Both the position numbers and the translations under genes were made by a program. 64,000 bases of DNA, taken from the NCBI GenBank assembly GCA_030737835.1, contig JAUJYN010000012.1, forward strand, positions 4,593,585-4,657,584, read 5' to 3'. Source of the stretch: Acorus gramineus. Lineage: Eukaryota; Streptophyta; Magnoliopsida; Acorales; Acoraceae. How positions within the stretch are numbered: the first letter of the stretch is position 1; each line of letters begins with the position of its first letter. Below the pieces are notes generated by a model. That model did no database searches, had not been told where the DNA came from, and saw nothing but the letters and a program-made list of their open reading frames with translations. Positions 59,511-64,000 of the stretch are shown piece by piece.

Positions 59511-59800
59511 TTTTTTTACAAACTATAGGCCCTTGTAGGGCTTATTACAAACTGCGTGGACAGAGTTCACTAGGACACCCAGCCCAAAGGGCTGCTTTCA
59601 CTTTTATATACAACCTAGAACAAACTAGGCAGAACACGGTAGGCCGGAGCCCTATTAAACCAAGCCCAATAAGGCTGCTGTTCCTTTCTTTTTCCTTTTT
59701 CCACTCTCGTCATCAGCAAAAATTGAACCCGGGGAGTGTCATTGGATGTCGACGTCTATCTATTGGTGTAAAGCTCCTTATCTGCGGGTGTAAAGCTAAG
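59511..59800 (-). mobile_element. SINE, copy 1 (minus strand)
   Basis: On the minus strand a promoter-like head with GGTTCAATTTTTGC (B-box-like, about 59720-59733) is followed by GCAGCCTTATTGGGCTTGGT, AGCCCTTTGGGCTGGGTGTC and an A run corresponding to T at 59511-59517. The body aligns end to end with the plus-strand copy at 60290-60592. Tail-to-head order and size are SINE-like. No clean TSD. Confidence 0.68.
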
Positions 59801-60289
59801 GGGACATTTCTTCTATAATAATTGACAGAGAAGTTGTGTATTCATATTTCCTGGACATTTCAGGAAGCTTAGGTATTCAGATTTTCCATGCGGTTTGAAT
59901 GTATTAGAAATCTTATTTAGGGTCTGTTTGGATGGCCAATTTTATTGCATATGCGACGTGGATGCAAGCAAACATCAAAACTTAGATCTAAACAACATTT
60001 GGTGTTGAGGACACCACATGCCTGTGTTTGTGCTCAAAGTGTAATTTTGGGGCTTCGCTCTACACCCCAAAACATTGATTTGGCAACGCAATACAAGTGA
60101 TTTGACACGTAGGTAGGGAAATGACTACCTTACCCATGCTTTGGTAATTGAGAAAAATGGGAAAAATGGGTGGAGCATCATATGAGGGGTGTTTTGGTAA
60201 ATGGGGTTGACAGAGTCAGGAACGCCACAAAAGTCGCCAAACAACTAGAAAACACCAATGGAAAGTTTCATCGACACTCCCCAGCTTCA

Positions 60290-60592
60290 ACTAGTCGTGC
60301 CCACGGCTTTATGCTGGTGGATAAGGACGTCGGTATGTTGTGACGCTCCTCGAGTTCAATTCTTTGATGGCAAGAATGAAAAAATAGAAAGAACAACCAC
60401 CTTATTAGGTTTGGTTTAGTTGGGCTCTAACCCATTTTGTTCTGCCCAATTTGTTCTGGGTTGTAAAAAAAATGTAAAAAAGTAGCCCTTTGGGCTAGGT
60501 GTCCTTGTGGAATGTCCTCGTAGTTTTTCATAGCCCTATGAACCTGTAATTTGTGATCACCTTACTGGGTCTATGTACAAAAAAAAAAAAAA
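60290..60592 (+). mobile_element. SINE, copy 2 (plus strand)
   Basis: Head GGTGGATAAGGACGTCGG with B-box-like GAGTTCAATTC (60353-60363), body ACCACCTTATTAGGTTTGGT and AGCCCTTTGGGCTAGGTGTC, ending in an A run at 60579-60592. It is the same family as 59511-59800 but in inverted orientation about 500 bp away. Confidence 0.72.
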
Positions 60593-60599
60593 TAAAATA

Positions 60600-60783
60600 A
60601 AAAATAAACTCTCATCATTTTTTTTTTCTTTTTTATAAATTCTTAGCCATATCTTATTCACATTTTAGCCAAATAACAAAAATTTTATTATTATATTTTT
60701 TTGACAAGAATAATTAAAAACAACCAAATAAAAAATCACTTATAGTAGAATAATAATAAATATCAGAATAACTTAATTATCTA
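60600..60783. repeat. Dispersed AT-rich TE fragment
   Basis: A TTTTATAAATTCTTAGCCATA block and the CACATTTTAGCCAAATAACAAAAA block match 2540-2719 and 7770-7975. This is the third copy of that family in the window, here cut off by the LTR-like sequence that follows. Confidence 0.55.
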
Positions 60784-61570
60784 TGTGAAGGGAAATCTTG
60801 CGCTCTTTTCAAGGACGTCACGTGTCATTATAAGTTGGATAAATGAATAATGTGACCTGGCCTAGATTACCATCGAAAACCGGCCAGACGAGGACGGCCT
60901 AGTTCTCTGCTCGAGGAGTCCACCTCAAAAAGTGACTCCTCTCCTGAGTAGAGCAGCTCGGGTCATAAATTTCCCGTCAAGGTATGACCCTGAGGAGAAA
61001 TCAAAGGCGTCCAGACCAGTAATGGCTCGAGGAGGACCATACCAAACATGACCGTTGGAGCGTCCCGAGTCCAGCCAGTTTGGCTTCGGTTCATACCTAG
61101 CCTTGGCCACAGGAGGAGGGGGACCATTGACATTGTAAGACAAGATTAGGGTTGTTCTGCCCCGTCGAATTGGTAGAGATGTGTCCTGGCCTTGACAAGC
61201 CACCTCTCGGAGCCACGGTCAGAGCCAATAAGGCTACGCCACGACATTATTAAACCTCCAGTCATATACCTCACAGAATCTTTCATGTCAGGAAATTATC
61301 GCTGAGACAGAAGAACATTTGAGCGGTTAAATGATGTGGCCACTCAATTAAAAGGCAAGAGAATGAGAGAGGGACATTCAAAGTAAACACTGAAAATATC
61401 TTAGTCTTTTAGTTTTTTGAGTCATCTTTTTCATCTTCTTCTTCTTGACTTTACTAACTTGAGCGTCAGAGTCTATTTGGTTGGCACGACACCGGTGTCC
61501 CAGACTCTCTTGGTGCTAGATCTTCGGCGCTTGAACTCAGATCTAAACCTGGAGTTAGAGTTGCGACCCA
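60784..61570 (+). mobile_element. LTR-like sequence related to the 40-kb solo LTR
   Basis: It begins TGTGAAGGGAAATCTTGCGC and ends near TTGCGACCCA (TG...CA). It shares ordered blocks with 40103-40925 reversed: GCGCTCTTTTCAAGGACGTC, GACCTGGCCTAGAT, GAGGACGGCCTAGTTCTCTG, ACTAACTTGAGCGTCAGAG and GGTGTCCCAGACTCTCTTGG. No matching 5-bp flanks were found (ATCTA against TTCAT), so the borders or its solo status are uncertain. No internal retroelement genes. Confidence 0.55.
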
Positions 61571-62689
61571 TTCATATATTATTTTTCTTTTTTTAAAAAA
61601 ATCATACGCTTTCATTGAAGTATATGTCGTTATATGAAATGAAATATATACAAAGATATAATAATGTATTTTTTTTCATGTTGAAAAAATAAAATTTTTT
61701 TTTTAGTCCACACACTGATAAATTCTTATATATTATGATAACGTAGTATATACTATGTTATGATATCAAAATGGACTGTAAAATGAATTGAGTGTATCAA
61801 CACTCATACTCTTATGCCAGCTTAGAACCCAGCCTGGCCTACCCGATTGGACTTGTTTGGTACTGTCTTCGTAATCCAGCTGGGCCACACAGTCGTGGCA
61901 TTGGTGACATATGGAGGTAAATAATTCGATTACAGATTGCATTGACTATTATAAGTTTTATCACGTAGATTGTTAACAAAATAAATATGAATTTTGAGAC
62001 TAAACTAAAATACTCAAACACACGTGAAAGGGGGTGAATTTTGATTAACAAAAAAGTATGTTTGAGCTTTTAATTGTATGCTATTGGAACGAAGAAAGTG
62101 AATCCTATGAGAATTCGTGTTTTGGTAATTTTTTTTTTTTTTTTGATATCTGAGGGATTCCCTGTGGTTGACCTTACGGTCGAACTGAGAAGACTATCTC
62201 CACCTGTTTTGATAATTAACTTTTTAGAAAGTATGTTTTTCACTTAAGAGTTTCTATAAGCCCCCCTAAGATGGAACAACAAAATTTTTGGAAACACAGT
62301 TAGGATTTTAATTTCAGGCAAAAGTAAATCATTCCCAAACATGTTTTCAGACCCTTATGTAAAAATATGTAGTAAGAAACTAGATAAAAAAAAAATATTA
62401 TTTTTAAGCAACAAACTTGAAATTATTATTTTTCCATATTTTTTAATACAAAAATATTTATTGAAGCTATATATTTTCATGTTTCATAATAGTATGTATC
62501 TCATTAGACAAATCATATTTAAAAAAAAATCTAAATAACTGTAAACTACATAAAGGTACATACACGGGGTTGTATGTAACATTTTCCATAACATTGCATA
62601 TATGCATTTAATACGAATTGAAACTAAAATCGGAATAGGTTATAACATAATCCTCCTCCCAAAGAAGAGCCAACAAATTACACGAACAT
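61571..62689. other. Gene-free spacer downstream of the UGT gene
   Basis: AT-rich DNA. Around 61680-61812 an AGTCCACACACTG...AATGGACTGT pair bounded by GAGTGTATCAACACTC belongs to the dispersed family ending in GTGT(A/T)NCAACAC. The last few hundred bases probably include the 3' UTR of the glycosyltransferase. Confidence 0.4.
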
Positions 62690-63697
62690 CTAACCATTTC
62701 CATCTGCCACAACACCCCCACATCCAATTCTCTCAACAAACTCTCTCATATTCCTATCCGACGTCCCATTTTCCCTTACCGCCTCCCTCGCCGCCTCCCT
62801 CCACCTCCTCGCATTGTCCCTCATCTCCTCCCCACCCATCACCACCTCCAAACACCTCACTATCTCTGCCGCCACAACACCACCCTCCTCTCCTCCCTCC
62901 GCCCTCGCCCTCACCCCCATCCCCCACCAATCCTCCACCATCTTCGCGTTCGTCGCCTGATCACTCCACTGGGGCATCCCCACCATCGGCACTCCCGAAA
63001 CCAAGCTCTCCACCGTCGAATTCCACCCGCAATGACTCACAAAGCACCCGATCGACGGGTGCGACAACACCTCCATTTGGTTACACCACTCCACAACCAT
63101 CCCCTCCCCTCCTCCCACATCCGACGCCACTTCTTCTCCTCCCTTCGCATTCCGTAATACCCACATAAACGGTCTCCCGCTTTTCTTCAACCCCTTCAAC
63201 ACCTCCTCCACCAGCCTCTTCTGCAATGTCACCGTCGTCCCGAATGACACGTAAACCACTGACCTCTCCGCCTTCGAATCGAGCCACTCTTTGTATCCAC
63301 TGCTTCCGCCACCACTGAAGATGTCCCCACCAAAACCAGTGTCCGATACATCTTCACCGTCAACGTACGCGGAAGGGACCATCGGCCCGATCCCACACAA
63401 TTCAATCGATCCGACTGGCCCGAGCGTGTCGACTTCCAACGCGTCGAATGTGTTCACGAGCACCCTCACCTTCCCCTCCTCTCTGTCGAGAATTTGAAAC
63501 AGCTCTTCCAAGATGGGGAGAGCGAGCGTGTCGTCCTTGCTGGAGGCTTGAAAGAACGAAGGGAGGTCGGCAATCGCGAGACGCGGAAGGCCAGGGAAAT
63601 CTATGGTGAATTTCGGCTCACCCTTTTTGGAGTCGATGAGGGGTTTGTAGTCGTGGAAGTATTGGTAGTAGACGCGGAAGACGGTGGCGGGTTGTAC
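62690..63697 (-). CDS. UDP-glycosyltransferase (UGT75-like), last exon; gene continues beyond window
   Basis: Transfers a sugar, probably glucose from UDP-glucose, to a small acceptor in the cytosol. This exon codes for 335 residues ending at the stop codon 62692-62690. It opens at acceptor TGTAG|GTACAA (63698/63697) with VQPATVFRVYYQYFHDY, matching the (I/V)QPATVF-Y-Y-F stretch of UGT75-type enzymes such as anthocyanidin or crocetin glucosyltransferases. The complete 44-residue PSPG nucleotide-sugar box lies at 63088-62957: it starts WCNQMEVLSH, contains HCGWNS, and ends PQWSDQ. The terminal Gln is the residue usually linked to UDP-glucose preference. The N-terminal acceptor-binding half with the catalytic His must lie in exon 1, outside the window. 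No stop or frameshift disrupts the exon. Composition is GC-rich. Acceptor specificity cannot be inferred. Confidence 0.9.
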   Translation of the reverse strand, partial: VQPATVFRVYYQYFHDYKPLIDSKKGEPKFTIDFPGLPRLAIADLPSFFQASSKDDTLALPILEELFQILDREEGKVRVLVNTFDALEVDTLGPVGSIELCGIGPMVPSAYVDGEDVSDTGFGGDIFSGGGSSGYKEWLDSKAERSVVYVSFGTTVTLQKRLVEEVLKGLKKSGRPFMWVLRNAKGGEEVASDVGGGEGMVVEWCNQMEVLSHPSIGCFVSHCGWNSTVESLVSGVPMVGMPQWSDQATNAKMVEDWWGMGVRARAEGGEEGGVVAAEIVRCLEVVMGGEEMRDNARRWREAAREAVRENGTSDRNMREFVERIGCGGVVADGNG

Positions 63698-64000
63698 CTA
63701 CAGTAATAAAGTTCGTGTAACAATAAATATTAGTAAGGATGCGTTTAGTTGTGTGATTGCAAAACTGATTTGTAGGAATTTGGATTTTAAAACTGATTCA
63801 TCAGGAAACTCACTTTTTCAACTTTTTGAAATCACGGCTTTTGAGTACTATTTACCTGAAATATGTGTATAGGAAGCTGCTACAATAAAATTGTTTGACT
63901 GCACGATTACAAATGCAGCTTTCTGCAATCGCAAACACTGCGTAATCGTACAACCAAACGCATCCTAAGTGTCATATAAGATATAATTAAACTATTTTTT
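63698..64000 (-). other. Partial intron of the UGT gene
   Basis: The sequence upstream of the acceptor at 63698 is intron; the donor and exon 1 are not in the window. Most of what is visible is a PIF-type MITE (63737-63965) whose end is about 40 bp from the acceptor. Confidence 0.75.
63737..63965. mobile_element. PIF/Harbinger (Tourist-type) MITE in the UGT intron, TSD TAA
   Basis: TIRs GGATGCGTTTAGTTGTGTGATTGC-type at the left and, inverted, GGATGCGTTTGGTTGTACGATT at the right, flanked by TAA (63734-63736 and 63966-63968). It is 229 bp and non-coding. The ends resemble an unpaired end near 24437. Confidence 0.88.

Overview
This is a nuclear genome window from a flowering plant. The evidence is spliced genes with GT-AG introns, plant-specific proteins (HOS1, a TMK-type receptor kinase, a GH17 plus X8 beta-1,3-glucanase and a PSPG-box UDP-glycosyltransferase), very AT-rich intergenic DNA, and a dense set of plant-type transposable elements. 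The GC-rich exons of the glucanase and receptor kinase contrast with the AT-rich exons of HOS1. I cannot assign a family or species from sequence alone.

Four protein-coding genes can be modelled. (1) 9596-12722, plus strand: four-exon GH17/X8 endo-1,3-beta-glucanase, 464 aa. (2) 25760-29863, minus strand: two-exon TMK-family LRR receptor kinase, 912 aa. (3) 44020-58725, plus strand: complete ten-exon HOS1, 983 aa, its long introns filled with insertions. (4) 62690-63697, minus strand: second exon of a UDP-glycosyltransferase resembling UGT75; exon 1 lies beyond the right edge. All exon boundaries were fitted by hand to reading frame, GT-AG sites and recalled family sequences. The four genes show no evident functional link.

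The rest is mostly a transposon archive, and many insertions can be resolved to the base from target-site duplications (TSDs). 1-3.5 kb: LINE tail, tRNA-type SINE, and a TIR element with a hAT-like element nested in it. 3.8-7.4 kb: a Mutator-like element with a decayed plant-mobile-domain (PMD) ORF and a 92-bp tandem array. 8-25 kb: MITEs, a LINE RNase H remnant, a 600-bp direct duplication, and one copy of a transposon family rich in the GTTACATTTAT motif. 30-39 kb: hAT-like and Mutator-like MITEs, a LINE and a PIF-type MITE inserted in one duplicated segment, a solo LTR, a 46-bp tandem repeat, the second GTTACATTTAT element and a fold-back element. 40-43.4 kb: a second solo LTR and a hAT-like element carrying a piece of a quinone-oxidoreductase-like gene. 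59-62 kb: an inverted SINE pair and a related LTR.

I see no CRISPR array, organellar insertion, rRNA or intact tRNA gene. The strongest candidates for something unusual are the PMD-carrying Mutator-like element with its 92-bp array (3814-7362), the hAT-like element with the captured oxidoreductase fragment (42625-43377), and the duplicated splice acceptor and exon start inside HOS1 (about 48140-48590).
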